Shown here: positions 1 to 9,179 of the stretch, one piece after another
How the letters are laid out: the number at the start of each line of letters is the position of its first letter
Numbering within the stretch: the first letter of the stretch is position 1
Assembly (NCBI RefSeq): GCF_000379825.1
Contig: NZ_KB903836.1
Span: 186,599-250,598 of the forward strand
Source: Longispora albida DSM 44784
Lineage (GTDB): Bacteria > Actinomycetota > Actinomycetes > Mycobacteriales > Micromonosporaceae
Length of the DNA: 64,000 nt
Direction of reading: 5' to 3'
The notes under the pieces: model-generated
The model's input: only the letters and a program-made list of their open reading frames with translations
Database searches by the model: none
What the model was told of the DNA's origin: nothing
Translations under genes and position numbers: made by a program

Positions 1-1
1 G

Positions 2-376
2 GAGCTCGAGCCGGGCCGGGCGCTCCTGCGGCTGCCCGACGACGCCGCTCATCACAACCATGTGGCCGGGCCGCACGCCGGGGCCATGTTCACGCTCGCC
101 GAGTCGGCGTCCGGTGCCATCGTGATCGGCAGTTTCGCGCATCTGCTGGACCGGGCGACGCCGCTGGCCGCGCGGGCGGAGATCCGGTACCAGAAGCTGG
201 CGATGGGGCCGGTGCTGGCGGAGGCGACGCTGGGGCGTGACGCCGCGGAGGTCGAGGCGGAGCTGCTGGCGGGCGGGAAGCCGGAGTTCGGCGTGCACGT
301 GGTGCTGCGGACCGAGGACGGGACGCAGACCGGTGAGATGACGATTTTCTGGGCGCTGAAGCCGCACAAGCGCTGA
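2..376 (+). CDS. DUF4442-type hotdog-fold protein (5' end outside window)
   Basis: The frame is open from base 2, so the gene starts before the window; the GTG at 62 is internal. The visible product reads in with PGRALLRLPDD, then NHVAGPHAGAMFTLAE, the pattern of DUF4442/PaaI-like thioesterase-fold proteins, and ends at residues KPHKR. The family is a hotdog fold proposed to act on acyl-thioesters, but no substrate is established for members like this. The length visible is about 124 residues of a usual 140-160. The call is good at the family level only. Confidence 0.75.
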   Translation, partial: ELEPGRALLRLPDDAAHHNHVAGPHAGAMFTLAESASGAIVIGSFAHLLDRATPLAARAEIRYQKLAMGPVLAEATLGRDAAEVEAELLAGGKPEFGVHVVLRTEDGTQTGEMTIFWALKPHKR

Positions 377-572
377 TATCAGGTATTTCCCTGGGGCCCG
401 CACTGGCGACGGTGCGGGCCTCAGCCGTTCCTGCGGTGACAACTTTTTCCGACAGGCTTCACCAGAACGCTACATTGGACTAGACGTTTACGCCGATGTC
501 CCGGTGATGCCGGGTGGTGTTCACGCGCGTCCCCTGAGCTTGACGGCACGTCCCCCCGACAAGGAGACCACC

Positions 573-2057
573 GTGAAAGCACTGACCCGCGGCCTCGTGG
601 CCGCATCCCTCCTCGCCGCGGCCCTCACCGCGGCACCCGCCGGCGCCGCCCCGGCAGCCGTGACCGCGAAGACCCCCAAGGTCCTGGTCGTCGGCATGGA
701 CGGCCTCAACTGGGCGAAGGTGGTCCAGGCGAACGCGCCGCGCCTGGACGCCCTGGCCGCTTCCGGCACGCTGGGCGAGAGCATGCTGTACTGCGGCCCG
801 ATGGCCGCTTCGTCGTCTGGTCCTGGCTGGTCGACGATCGCGACGGGTGTGTGGCCGGACAAGCATGGCGTGAAGGACAACAGTTTCAGCGGGAAGCAGT
901 ACGGCACGTACCCGGATTTCCTGACCCGGATCGAGCGGGCGAGCAGTGCTTTCGGCACGTTCTCGGTGCTGGACTGGGCGGTGCTGCACACGCAGGGCAC
1001 GTTCGGGACGGCGATCGACACGCGGATCACGTACGACGGTGACCGTGACGGGTATGTGGGCAGTGACGCGAAGGTGACGGCTGACGCGGTGCGTATCCTG
1101 CGGGACACGAACCCTGACGCCGGGTTCGTGTACCTGGGCAACACTGATGTGGTGGCGCACGCTTCTGGTACGGGCAGTGCTTACCTCGCGGCGATCGAGA
1201 AGCAGGACGCGCAGCTGGGCCAGCTGCTGGACACGATCACGGCCCGGCCGTCGTACGCGACGGAGGACTGGAAGGTCGTCGTCACGACCGATCACGGGCA
1301 TGTCAACCCGGGTGGCGGGCATGGTGGCTGCGGGATCGACGAGCGCCGGACGTTCGTGCTCACGAGCGCGGGCGGGGGGCTGCGGCCGGTCGACGTGAAG
1401 CTGGTGGATGTGGCGGCGACGGCGCTGGCGCATCTGGGCCTGTCCGCGCCGATCGACGGGAAGCCGGCGCACGTGCGGTCCGCTGACCCGTTCGACGGCC
1501 TGTACGGGAGCCTGCAGTCCCGGGTGGACGAGACGGGTATCCCGAGCGGCGTCAAGGGTTTCACGCACACCACGCCGCCGGGCTGGAGCATCACGCAGAA
1601 CATGCCTTCGGGCGGGGTCACGGAGTGGCGGGGCTGGTCGTTCACGACGGACGAGTTCTGGACGCGCACGCAGGCCAGCCAGTACCGGGAGCTGAACGTG
1701 CGGGCCCGGGGCGTGTTCGCTGTTGCGGATTCTGACGAGTTCGCCGACAAGGCGGGCGGCGCGTCGTATGACTCGACGCTGATCTCCCCGGCGTTCGCGG
1801 TCACGGGCGGCTCGCAGGCCACGCTGCGGTACGTCACCCACTACATGCAGGAGGGCAGCCAGACTGGTGACGTGTCGGTGTCGTTCAACGGCGGGGCGCC
1901 GCAGCTCGTCAAGCGGTACAGCGCCGACGCGGTCGCGAAGGACGAGACGGTCACCGTGAGCGTGCCGGCGGGTGCGACCAGTGTCAAGGTCCACTTCCGG
2001 TACTACAACGCGAGCAACAACTGGTTCTGGGTGATCGACGACCTGCGCGTCGCCTGA
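573..2057 (+). CDS. Secreted alkaline-phosphatase-superfamily phosphodiesterase
   Basis: This 494-residue protein has a clear signal peptide (KALTRGL, a hydrophobic alanine-rich core, then AGAAPAA). Its catalytic domain carries VVGMDGLNW near residue 30, SGPGWSTIATG as the probable nucleophile segment, NTDVVAHASG and TTDHGHVNPGG. These are metal-ligand motifs of the type I phosphodiesterase/nucleotide pyrophosphatase branch. From about residue 330 a beta-rich C-terminal domain (SPAFAVTGG, SVSFNGG, WFWVIDDLRVA) resembles carbohydrate- or surface-binding jelly rolls. The GTG at 573 was chosen because AAGGAGA lies 5 bases upstream and the signal peptide begins there; the open frame extends back to 504. 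Substrate unknown. Confidence 0.85.
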   Translation: MKALTRGLVAASLLAAALTAAPAGAAPAAVTAKTPKVLVVGMDGLNWAKVVQANAPRLDALAASGTLGESMLYCGPMAASSSGPGWSTIATGVWPDKHGVKDNSFSGKQYGTYPDFLTRIERASSAFGTFSVLDWAVLHTQGTFGTAIDTRITYDGDRDGYVGSDAKVTADAVRILRDTNPDAGFVYLGNTDVVAHASGTGSAYLAAIEKQDAQLGQLLDTITARPSYATEDWKVVVTTDHGHVNPGGGHGGCGIDERRTFVLTSAGGGLRPVDVKLVDVAATALAHLGLSAPIDGKPAHVRSADPFDGLYGSLQSRVDETGIPSGVKGFTHTTPPGWSITQNMPSGGVTEWRGWSFTTDEFWTRTQASQYRELNVRARGVFAVADSDEFADKAGGASYDSTLISPAFAVTGGSQATLRYVTHYMQEGSQTGDVSVSFNGGAPQLVKRYSADAVAKDETVTVSVPAGATSVKVHFRYYNASNNWFWVIDDLRVA

Positions 2058-2260
2058 CATCCGCCGTTTCCCGCACCGCCCGGCGCCGTGTCCCAGCGCC
2101 GGGCGGTGCCCCGCTTTCCAGGGCTTTTTCTTCGTACCGGCTGCGTGTGGCCCCCGCCGTCGCGGCGGTATGCCCCCGGTGCCGGCGGAATCTGGCTAAA
2201 CCACCCGGGAGCCCCCGCCCCTCCTGCAAGATCGAGGGAACGGGGCGGGGGAGGTGACGC

Positions 2261-3358
2261 GTGGGGCACGTGCGCCAGCGGCTGCGGGAGGTGGCGGTAC
2301 CTCTCGCGTTCCTGCTGGTCATCACCGGCCTGGACCTGGTGCTCGGCCGTAACGAGAACACGTTCCTCGCGCCCATCCTGCTGGCCTGCCCGGCGCTGGC
2401 CGCGGCGACGGCCGGGCCTGTCAGCGTCGCCATCATCGGGGTCCTCGTCCTCGTCACCCGCCAGGGGCTGGCCCTCTACGACGACGCGGTCACCGAGCTG
2501 GCCCGCCCCGCGGTCTTCTACAACCGCACCCTCGGCTACCTCGCCGTCATCGCCGTGTCCGTGTACCTCGCCTGGCGCCGGCAGCGCAGCGAGCGCAAAC
2601 TCGAAGCCGTCACGTCCGTCGCCCTCACTGCCCAGCAGGCGATCCTCCGCTCCGCCCCGGAGACGGGCGGTGAGGTCCGCGTCGGCCTGCGCTACATCGC
2701 CGCCGCCGACGAGGCTTCCATCGGCGGTGACCTCTACGAGGTGATCAGCACCCAGTACGGCACGCGTGTCCTCATCGGCGACGTCAAAGGCTCAGGCCTC
2801 GGCGCGGTCTACGCCGCCTCGCTCGTCCTCGGTGCCTTCCGTGCCACCGCCTACGACGAACCGGACCTTGCGGCCATCGCCAGCAAAGCCGAAGCCACCG
2901 TCTACCGTCACCTCGGCCCCGACGACTTCATCACCGCGCTGTTCGTCCAGATCGGCCCGGCCGGCCTGACCCTCCTGCACCGCGGCCACGTCCCGGCCCT
3001 CGTCATCAACGACGAGGAAGGCACCGTGCACAGCGCCGAACCGCCCGTGGCCGCCCCGCCCCTGGGCCTCAGCCACCTCGTCACCACCCGCGCCCGCGAA
3101 TGGACCGTCCCCTTCGGAGCCTCCGACATCCTGCTCCTCTACACCGACGGCGTCATCGAAGCCCGCGGCCCCGGTGGCTTCTACCCCCTCGCGCAGCGCG
3201 CCGCGGCCCTCGTCGACTCCGACCTCGAAGCCAGTGCCGGCCGGCTGCACGCCGACCTGCTCCGTCACACCGGCCGTTCCGGCAAGCCTCTCGCTGACGA
3301 CGCCGTCATCATGCTCATCGCCCGCGACAACAGCCTCAGCCCCGCCTCACAGGAGTGA
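2261..3358 (+). CDS. Membrane PP2C/SpoIIE-type serine phosphatase
   Basis: The 365-residue protein has about three N-terminal membrane segments (VPLAFLLVITGLDLV, ALAAATAGPVSVAIIGVLVLV, LGYLAVIAVSVYLAW). A SpoIIE phosphatase domain follows, with metal-binding acidic motifs GGDLYEV, GDVKGSG, LLYTDGVIEARG and ADDAVIML. Proteins of this build dephosphorylate serine in anti-sigma-factor antagonists, but no such partner gene is adjacent. The GTG start at 2261 follows GGGGAGGTGA. The last 12 bases overlap the convergent kinase gene. Confidence 0.85.
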   Translation: MGHVRQRLREVAVPLAFLLVITGLDLVLGRNENTFLAPILLACPALAAATAGPVSVAIIGVLVLVTRQGLALYDDAVTELARPAVFYNRTLGYLAVIAVSVYLAWRRQRSERKLEAVTSVALTAQQAILRSAPETGGEVRVGLRYIAAADEASIGGDLYEVISTQYGTRVLIGDVKGSGLGAVYAASLVLGAFRATAYDEPDLAAIASKAEATVYRHLGPDDFITALFVQIGPAGLTLLHRGHVPALVINDEEGTVHSAEPPVAAPPLGLSHLVTTRAREWTVPFGASDILLLYTDGVIEARGPGGFYPLAQRAAALVDSDLEASAGRLHADLLRHTGRSGKPLADDAVIMLIARDNSLSPASQE

Positions 3359-4102
3359 CAGCAGCCGCGTGGCCTGTGACGTGAGGGTGCCGGGCGGGTT
3401 GCGGCGCGCGGCCCGGCCGCCCGGCAGCAGCAGGAGCAGCCAGAACGACGCGGCGGTCAGTCGTGCGTCGCGCAGCCGCCGCTCGTCGCGGGCGAGGCGG
3501 GCCACGAGGGGGCTGAGGCTGGCGTCGCGCATGGCGATGTGCTCCAGCATGGTGCCCAGCTCGTAGTCCGCGTCGGACATCCCGGCGTCCTCGAAGTCCA
3601 CGATCCGTACCCGGCCGCCGTCGTGCAGGTAGTTCGCCGGATTCGGATCACAGTGCCCCAGCACGGCCGGCGCGGCCGGGAACTCCACCTTGGACAGGAA
3701 CACCAGCGCCGCGTCGTACGCCTCGCCGGCCACACCCTCCGGGCGTGGTGCCGCCGACAGGCCAGCGTGGGTGGTTCCCGGCCACACGCCCGGAGACGAC
3801 CGCCTCGGAATCAGATCGGCGGCCGGTACGCTCCACAGCTCCTCCAGGGCGTCACCCAGCGCGGTGACCTGGGCCGGGGACGGGACAGCGGGCAGGGGAG
3901 CGCCGGGCAGGCGCCCCATCAGCACCCACGGCGGATCGGCGTCCAGGTCACAGCCCAGCGGCTCGGGGACAAGGCCCGGAGCGTGCTCGTGCGCGCGGTT
4001 CAGCATCGCCCACTCCCGTGTGTGCTCGCCGCGATCCCACTCGCGGAACGTCTTGCGCAGGGCGGCGCCGGCCTCCGGTACCAGGAAATGGGTCTGAGCC
4101 AT
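3347..4102 (-). CDS. Aminoglycoside-phosphotransferase-fold kinase
   Basis: The 251-residue protein shows the APH/choline-kinase catalytic loop as GHCDPNPANYL (usual HxDxxxxN) and the metal motif IVDFEDAG, with a short N-lobe ahead (WAMLNRAHEH, PPWVLMGRLPG). The family phosphorylates small hydroxylated molecules; the substrate cannot be read here. A leucine-rich tail (SFWLLLLLPGG) follows the catalytic core. It is transcribed divergently from the deacetylase gene at 4195 and shares a 3' overlap with the phosphatase gene. Antibiotic resistance is not implied. Confidence 0.8.
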   Translation of the reverse strand: MAQTHFLVPEAGAALRKTFREWDRGEHTREWAMLNRAHEHAPGLVPEPLGCDLDADPPWVLMGRLPGAPLPAVPSPAQVTALGDALEELWSVPAADLIPRRSSPGVWPGTTHAGLSAAPRPEGVAGEAYDAALVFLSKVEFPAAPAVLGHCDPNPANYLHDGGRVRIVDFEDAGMSDADYELGTMLEHIAMRDASLSPLVARLARDERRLRDARLTAASFWLLLLLPGGRAARRNPPGTLTSQATRLLSLL

Positions 4103-4122
4103 CCTGAGACCCTAACCGCCCT

Positions 4123-4140
4123 TTACTGTTAGGACAGTTA
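4123..4140. promoter_or_regulatory. Palindrome in divergent promoter region
   Basis: TTACTGT-tagg-ACAGTTA is an inverted repeat with one mismatch. It lies between the divergent kinase and deacetylase genes, just ahead of an AT-rich TCTATAT segment that could be a -10 region. It looks like a dimeric repressor site. No regulator gene is adjacent. Confidence 0.4.
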
Positions 4141-4194
4141 TCTATATGGTGCGCCGTAGCCCTTCGACACCCCTCGATACGTAAAGGCGTCACC

Positions 4195-5049
4195 ATGCTC
4201 AGGAGGATCCTCGCGGGACTGGCCATCATGGCCACTCTCGCGGCAGCGGCGGGTCCCGCCGCCGCCAGCCCCGGCGCGGCCGGGGACATCGTCACCACCA
4301 CCCGCACGCCCGGCCGGCAGCTCGCCCTCACCTTCGACGACGGCCCCTCACCGGAGTGGACCCCGAAGATCCTCGGCCTGCTGCGCGAGCACCAGCTGCG
4401 GGCCACGTTCTGCCTGCTCGGCTCCCAGGCCCAGGCCCACCCGGACCTCGTCCGCCAGATCGCCGCCGGCGGGCACGCGCTGTGCAACCACACCTGGGAC
4501 CACGACTACCTCGGAGCCGCCAGCCCCGCCGAGATCCGCGCGGACCTCGAAGCCACCAGCGCCGCGATCCGCACCGCCGCTGGCCGGCCCGGCCTGCCCA
4601 TCCCGTACTTCCGCGCGCCCTACGGCGCCTGGGGGCAGACACCGCAGGTCGCGGCCTCCCTCGGCATGACAGCCCTGGCCTGGTCGGCCGACCCCCAGGA
4701 CTGGGACGGCTCCGGCGCGCAAGCCCTCGCCGCGCGCCTGCGCGCGGGCATCCACCCGCAGGCCGTCATCCTCTCCCACGACGGCGGCGGCGACCGGGCA
4801 CCCACCTGGCAGGCCTACGCGGCCGTCCTGCCGGAATGGAAAACGGCCGGCTGGTCCTTCGACCTGCCGGCCACCACCGGCGGCCCCCGCCCGCCAGCCT
4901 GCACCGCCGCACCCTGGACCGCGCACACCGCCTACACGGGAGGAGAGCGCGTCACCCGCGCCGGCCGCGTCTACCAGGCCGGCTGGTGGACGATGCTCGA
5001 AGACCCCGCAACCGCCTGGTGGGTGTGGGCGGACCTGGGCCCCTGTTAG
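4195..5049 (+). CDS. Secreted polysaccharide deacetylase with chitin-binding-like tail
   Basis: This 284-residue CE4-family enzyme begins with a signal peptide (LRRILAGLAIMATLAAAAGPAAASPG). It then shows the NodB-domain motifs TFDDGPSPEWT, NHTWDHDYL (His-x3-His metal site) and FRAPYGAWG, and the C-terminal motif ILSHDGGG. Such enzymes remove N-acetyl groups from chitin, chitooligosaccharides or peptidoglycan outside the cell. The last 50 residues (APWTAHTAYTGG, YQAGWWTMLEDP, WWVWADLGPC) look like a CBM5/12 chitin-binding module, which favours chitin as substrate. It is followed by a bidirectional terminator shared with kamA. Confidence 0.9.
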   Translation: MLRRILAGLAIMATLAAAAGPAAASPGAAGDIVTTTRTPGRQLALTFDDGPSPEWTPKILGLLREHQLRATFCLLGSQAQAHPDLVRQIAAGGHALCNHTWDHDYLGAASPAEIRADLEATSAAIRTAAGRPGLPIPYFRAPYGAWGQTPQVAASLGMTALAWSADPQDWDGSGAQALAARLRAGIHPQAVILSHDGGGDRAPTWQAYAAVLPEWKTAGWSFDLPATTGGPRPPACTAAPWTAHTAYTGGERVTRAGRVYQAGWWTMLEDPATAWWVWADLGPC

Positions 5050-5056
5050 GGAAAAG

Positions 5057-5092
5057 CGCTGGCCCCGGGTGCGCGCGCACCCGGGGCCAGCG
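5057..5092. terminator. Perfect 36-base palindrome between convergent genes
   Basis: CGCTGGCCCCGGGTGCGC is followed directly by its reverse complement, with 18-base arms. It sits between the ends of the deacetylase gene (plus) and kamA (minus). There is no T tract, so it is probably a hairpin that ends or protects both transcripts. Confidence 0.7.
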
Positions 5093-5149
5093 TCGCAGCC
5101 AGCTCCGCGGCTGTCCCTAGGGGCAGCGGGCCAGGCAGTCAGTGGCCGG

Positions 5150-6553
5150 TCAGGCCGACAGCGCGGCGGCCTCACGGCTGGCCTGGGCGGCGGCCTGCGC
5201 GGCCGGGTCCTCGGCCGGGTGCTGCTCACGCCACCACGCCTGGCCGGCCTCCGGCAGCGTGTAGATCGGGTCGTAGTAGGCGTAGGTCCGCTCCAGGGCG
5301 TCCACATCCGACATCTCGATCGACGTGCGGTAGTTCTTCGTCCAGTAGGAGATGCCCTTCTCCCGGTCGTACTCGCTGAGCATGTGCACCCAGCGCTTCC
5401 CCACGAACGGCACGTCGCACACGATCCGCGGCGTCGCGTACCCGGGCAGGTAACCCATGATCGCGTGCTGCAGGGCCTGCGCCTCCCACACCGACACCCG
5501 CCAGTGCTCGGCGTTGGGGATCAGGTCGCACATGTAGAAGTAGTACGGCAGGATGTTCGCCTCACCCTGCAGCGCGAAGCACAGGTCCAGCAGGTCCACG
5601 CTCGTCGCGTTCACGCCGCGCATCAGCACACCCTGGTTACGCACGTCGCGCACACCCACGTCGATCGCGGTCCGCGCGGCCTTCGCGACCAGCGGCGTCA
5701 CCGAGTTCGCGTGGTTGACGTGCGTGTGGATCGCCAGGTTCACACCCCGCCGGTGCGCGGTGTTGGCCACCCGCTCCAGGCCCTCCACCACGTCCGGCTG
5801 CAGCCAGTGCTGCGGCAGGCCCATCAGCGCCTTCGTCGCCAGCCGGATGTCACGCACCGTCTCGATGTCCAGCAGGCGCATCAGGTACGACTCGAGGTTC
5901 TTCCACGGCACGTTCGCCACGTCGCCACCCGACACGACCACGTCACGCACGCCCGGCTGCGACTTGAGGTAGCTGATGTGCGCGTCGTAACGGTCCACCG
6001 GCTTCAGCGTCAGCTTCAGCTTGTCCACGGTGGGCGTCGAGTTGCCGACCAGGTCCATCCGGGTGCAGTGGCCGCAGTACTGCGGGCACGTCGACAGCAG
6101 CTCGGCGAGAACCTTCGTCGGATACCGGTGGGTCAGGCCCTCCGCCACCCACATGTCGTGCTCGTGCAGCGAGTCACGCGTGGCATAGGGGTGCGACGGG
6201 AAGTCGGCGGCACGGTCCGACAGCACCGGCAGCATGTACCGGCGCACCGGGTCGGCGTAGAACGACTCCGTGTCCGGCACCTCGTGCGGCACCATCGTGT
6301 TCACCATGTGCGGCGGCACGAGCATCGACATCGTCGCCCGCTGCTGCTGGTCGGCCTCCAGGTCGGCGTAGAACCGCTCGTCGAGCAGGTCACCCATGAC
6401 GGCCCGCAGCTGCTTCACGCTCTTCACGCAGTTGACCCGCTGCCACTGCGCGGACTCCCACTGCTCCCGCGTCACCGACCGCCAGCCGGGCAGCCGGGTC
6501 CAGTCCGGCTCGGCCAGCTCCCGCCTCCGGTACGTGTACGGCTGCTCGGTCAT
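5150..6553 (-). CDS. kamA: L-lysine 2,3-aminomutase
   Basis: The 467-residue radical-SAM enzyme converts L-lysine to beta-lysine using a 4Fe-4S cluster, S-adenosylmethionine and PLP. The cluster motif CPQYCGHC gives Cys156, Cys160 and Cys163. Further conserved blocks are VSGGDVAN, LRIGTKA-like IRLATKALMG, and the C-terminal YATPRIVCDVPFVGKRW, whose Lys occupies the usual PLP-lysine region although the glycine-rich GGGK form is absent. The ATG start has AGGAGGGG about 8 bases upstream. It is divergent from kdd, and with kamDE it completes the first two steps of lysine fermentation. A role in beta-lysine supply for a natural product is an alternative. Confidence 0.9.
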   Translation of the reverse strand: MTEQPYTYRRRELAEPDWTRLPGWRSVTREQWESAQWQRVNCVKSVKQLRAVMGDLLDERFYADLEADQQQRATMSMLVPPHMVNTMVPHEVPDTESFYADPVRRYMLPVLSDRAADFPSHPYATRDSLHEHDMWVAEGLTHRYPTKVLAELLSTCPQYCGHCTRMDLVGNSTPTVDKLKLTLKPVDRYDAHISYLKSQPGVRDVVVSGGDVANVPWKNLESYLMRLLDIETVRDIRLATKALMGLPQHWLQPDVVEGLERVANTAHRRGVNLAIHTHVNHANSVTPLVAKAARTAIDVGVRDVRNQGVLMRGVNATSVDLLDLCFALQGEANILPYYFYMCDLIPNAEHWRVSVWEAQALQHAIMGYLPGYATPRIVCDVPFVGKRWVHMLSEYDREKGISYWTKNYRTSIEMSDVDALERTYAYYDPIYTLPEAGQAWWREQHPAEDPAAQAAAQASREAAALSA

Positions 6554-6657
6554 GTGCGAACCCCTCCTGCAAATAATGTACGCCGGGGAGACGGTACTGG
6601 AGAATCTTCGGAGTAGGAAGTACGCTGCCGGAGGATTTCCCGTCTGGAGGGGTTAGC
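6554..6657. promoter_or_regulatory. Divergent kamA / kdd promoter region
   Basis: The 104 bases between kamA (minus) and kdd (plus) are the only place where both transcripts can start. On the plus strand TACGCT (6631-6636) could be the -10 of the kdd operon; on the minus strand TACATT lies about 20 bases upstream of kamA. Neither has a convincing -35. I saw no riboswitch-like fold. Confidence 0.45.
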
Positions 6658-7686
6658 GTGTCGTCACCGGTTGGTCTGCACCGCGTCATCGAGCCTGCCG
6701 GCGTCCTGCCTCAGGCCGCCTGGAAACTGGACGCCAGCCCCCATATCACCGGCGATGAGGTGCGCATCCGCATCGAACGCCTCAATCTGGACGCCGCCAG
6801 CTTCCGCCAGCTCGAGCAGAAGCACGCCGGCGACGGCGAGGCCATCCGCGCCGAGGTATGCCGAATCGTTGCCGAACGCGGCAAGATGCAAAACCCCGTC
6901 ACCGGCTCCGGCGGCATGCTCATCGGCGTCGTCGAGGAAGCAGGCCCGGACTCCCCGCTCGGCCTCACGGCCGGCGACCGGGTCGCGACCCTCGTGTCCC
7001 TCACCCTCACCCCGCTGGCGATCACCGACGGGCTGAAGAACTGGGACGGCAGGTCCGAGCAGGTCCCCGCCGAAGGCCACGCGATCCTCTTCGGCCGCTC
7101 CATCGCCGCCAAGCTCCCCGCCGACCTCGACCCCGAGCTGGCCCTCGCCGTCCTCGACGTGTGCGGGGCACCGGCACTCACCAGCCGCGTCGTCGCCGGC
7201 TACCAGCAGCCAGCCGTCGCCGTCATCGGCGGCGCCGGCAAGAGCGGCTCCCTGTCACTGGCCGCCGCCCGCCGGGCCGGCGCCGAAACCGCCGGCATCG
7301 TCCCGCACGCCGCCGAAGCCGCAGCCCTCACCACGGCCGGCATCGCCGATCACGTGGCCATCGCCGACGCCCGCAACCCCGTCGCCCTCGCCGAAGCCGT
7401 CACCGGCGCCCTCGGCCGCGCCGCCGACGTGACCGTCGTCTGCGTCGACGTGCCGGGCTGCGAGCACGGCGCGATCCTCGCCACCGCCCCCGGCGGCACC
7501 GTCATCTTCTTCTCGATGGCCACCTCGTTCGCCGCCGCCGCCCTCGGCGCCGAAGGCCTGGCCGCCGACGTCACCATGCTCGTCGGCAACGGCTACGTCC
7601 CCGGCCACGCCGAGCACGCCATGCAGATCCTGCGCGGCGAGCCGGGCGTGAGGTCACTGTTCGAGGCCCGGCTCCGGGCAGACTGA
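6658..7686 (+). CDS. kdd: L-erythro-3,5-diaminohexanoate dehydrogenase
   Basis: The 342-residue protein starts GLHRVIEPAGVLPQAAWKLD and carries the long N-terminal region of Kdd rather than of ordinary zinc dehydrogenases. The Rossmann segment is VAVIGGAGKSGSLSL. The family oxidises 3,5-diaminohexanoate with NAD(P)+ to 5-amino-3-oxohexanoate, releasing ammonia. It heads the operon; the GTG start has TGGAGGGG 5-6 bases upstream. The amidohydrolase gene begins 5 bases after its stop. Position beside kamDE strongly supports the call. Confidence 0.9.
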   Translation: MSSPVGLHRVIEPAGVLPQAAWKLDASPHITGDEVRIRIERLNLDAASFRQLEQKHAGDGEAIRAEVCRIVAERGKMQNPVTGSGGMLIGVVEEAGPDSPLGLTAGDRVATLVSLTLTPLAITDGLKNWDGRSEQVPAEGHAILFGRSIAAKLPADLDPELALAVLDVCGAPALTSRVVAGYQQPAVAVIGGAGKSGSLSLAAARRAGAETAGIVPHAAEAAALTTAGIADHVAIADARNPVALAEAVTGALGRAADVTVVCVDVPGCEHGAILATAPGGTVIFFSMATSFAAAALGAEGLAADVTMLVGNGYVPGHAEHAMQILRGEPGVRSLFEARLRAD

Positions 7687-7691
7687 ACAGT

Positions 7692-9173
7692 ATGGACACC
7701 ACCCCCACGTTGTACGCCGCCGGCCGGGTCTACAGCCCCGCCGACCCGGCGGCCACAGCCCTGCTCACCGAAGGCGGCCGGATCACCTGGCTCGGCCCCC
7801 GCGCCGAAGCGCCGGCGGCGGCCAGGGTCGTCGACCTCGGCGGCGCGCTCGTCACACCGGCCTTCGTGGACGCCCACGTGCACGCCACCGACACCGGCCT
7901 CGCGCTGTCCGGCCTCGACCTGACAGCCTGCGAGTCCGCCGAGGACGTCCTCGACATGGTGCTGGCCAAGGCAGCCCACTCCACCGGCGTCATCATGGGC
8001 CACGGCTGGGACCTCACCGACCCGCCGACCGCCGCAGAACTCGACGCCGCGGCCGGCGGCCGGCCCGTGTACCTGACCCGCATCGACAAGCACTCCGCCC
8101 TCGTGTCCCCGGTCCTCCTCAAAGAAGCCGAAGGGCACACCGGCCACGACGAGAACGGCTGGGTGAAGATCGAGGCACACCACGCCGTCCGCACCGCCGC
8201 GTACGCCACGATGGGGCTCGCCGAGCGCACCGGAGCCCAGCGCCTCGCCCTGCGGCACGCCGCGTCGCTGGGCATCGCCGCCGTCCACGAGTGCGGCGGC
8301 CCGCTGATCTCCAGCGAAGCCGACTTCACCAGCCTCCTGGCACTCGAAGGTGACTACCCCGAGGTGTACGGGTACTGGGGCGAGCTCGGCGGCGCCGCCA
8401 AAGCCCGCGAACTCGGCGCGGCCGGCGCCGGGGGAGACCTGTTCGCCGACGGCGCGTTCGGCTCCCGCACGGCCTGCGTACGCGACCCCTACACCGATGG
8501 CGGCTGCGGCCACGCGTACCTGACAGCCGAAGAAGTAGGCGCCCACCTGGCCGAATGCACCCGCCTGGGCATGCAGGGCGGCTTCCACGCGATCGGCGAC
8601 GCCGCCATCAAGGCCGTCACCGGCGGCTTCGCGATCGCCGCCGCGCAGGTCGGCGTCGAAGCGCTCCGCGAGGCCCGCCACCGCGTCGAGCACGCCGAGA
8701 TGCTCGACAAGGAACTCATCGCCGCGTTCGTCGAGTACGGCATCGTCGCCAGCATGCAGCCAGCCTTCGACCGGCTCTGGGGCGGCGAGGCCGGCATGTA
8801 CGCCGACCGGCTCGGCAAGCAGCGCGCCCTGAGCCTCAACCCGTTCGCCGCGCTCAAGGGCGTCGGCGTCACCCTCGCCTTCGGCAGCGACTCACCCGTC
8901 ACGCCCCTCGACCCGTGGGGCGGGGTGCACGCCGCGGCGAACCACCACCACCCGGTGCACCGCATCAGCCGCCGCGCCGCGTTCGCCGCCCACACCCGGG
9001 GCGGCTGGCGCGCCGTGAAGAAGGACGAGGAAGGCGTGCTCGTACCCGGCGGCCCGGCCACCTTCGCCGCCTGGGACGCCCCGGCCGGCCCCGACGGCCT
9101 CCCCGGACTGGAAGGCGGCAGCCCGCGGTGCGTGCGGACAGTACTGCGGGGCAGGACAATTCATGAGGAGTAG
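7692..9173 (+). CDS. YtcJ-like metal-dependent amidohydrolase inside the lysine operon
   Basis: The 493-residue protein shows Amidohydro_3/YtcJ features: FVDAHVHATD (HxH), GGFHAIGDAAI (His), HRVEHAEML (His) and GSDSPVTPLDPW (Asp), with a short beta-sandwich at both ends (RVVDLGGALVTPA; LRGRTIHEE). Characterised relatives hydrolyse N-formyl or N-acyl groups or cyclic ureides. The frame is open far upstream inside kdd, but ATG 7692 is where homology begins. Its place between kdd and kamD suggests it handles a lysine-derived acylated or lactam compound. That is inference, and no such step belongs to the standard pathway. Confidence 0.8.
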   Translation: MDTTPTLYAAGRVYSPADPAATALLTEGGRITWLGPRAEAPAAARVVDLGGALVTPAFVDAHVHATDTGLALSGLDLTACESAEDVLDMVLAKAAHSTGVIMGHGWDLTDPPTAAELDAAAGGRPVYLTRIDKHSALVSPVLLKEAEGHTGHDENGWVKIEAHHAVRTAAYATMGLAERTGAQRLALRHAASLGIAAVHECGGPLISSEADFTSLLALEGDYPEVYGYWGELGGAAKARELGAAGAGGDLFADGAFGSRTACVRDPYTDGGCGHAYLTAEEVGAHLAECTRLGMQGGFHAIGDAAIKAVTGGFAIAAAQVGVEALREARHRVEHAEMLDKELIAAFVEYGIVASMQPAFDRLWGGEAGMYADRLGKQRALSLNPFAALKGVGVTLAFGSDSPVTPLDPWGGVHAAANHHHPVHRISRRAAFAAHTRGGWRAVKKDEEGVLVPGGPATFAAWDAPAGPDGLPGLEGGSPRCVRTVLRGRTIHEE

Positions 9174-9179
9174 AGAGTC

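Noticed and set aside
480-2060. Long minus-strand open frame across the phosphodiesterase gene
   Set aside because: Arginine- and valine-rich antisense shadow. The plus strand has a signal peptide, a ribosome binding site and catalytic motifs.
5069-6616. Plus-strand open frame opposite kamA
   Set aside because: His/Arg/Val-rich shadow without motifs; kamA on the minus strand is unambiguous.
6858-7691. Upstream extension of the amidohydrolase frame through kdd
   Set aside because: The extension is almost pure Arg/Pro in the +1 frame of kdd; family homology begins at ATG 7692.
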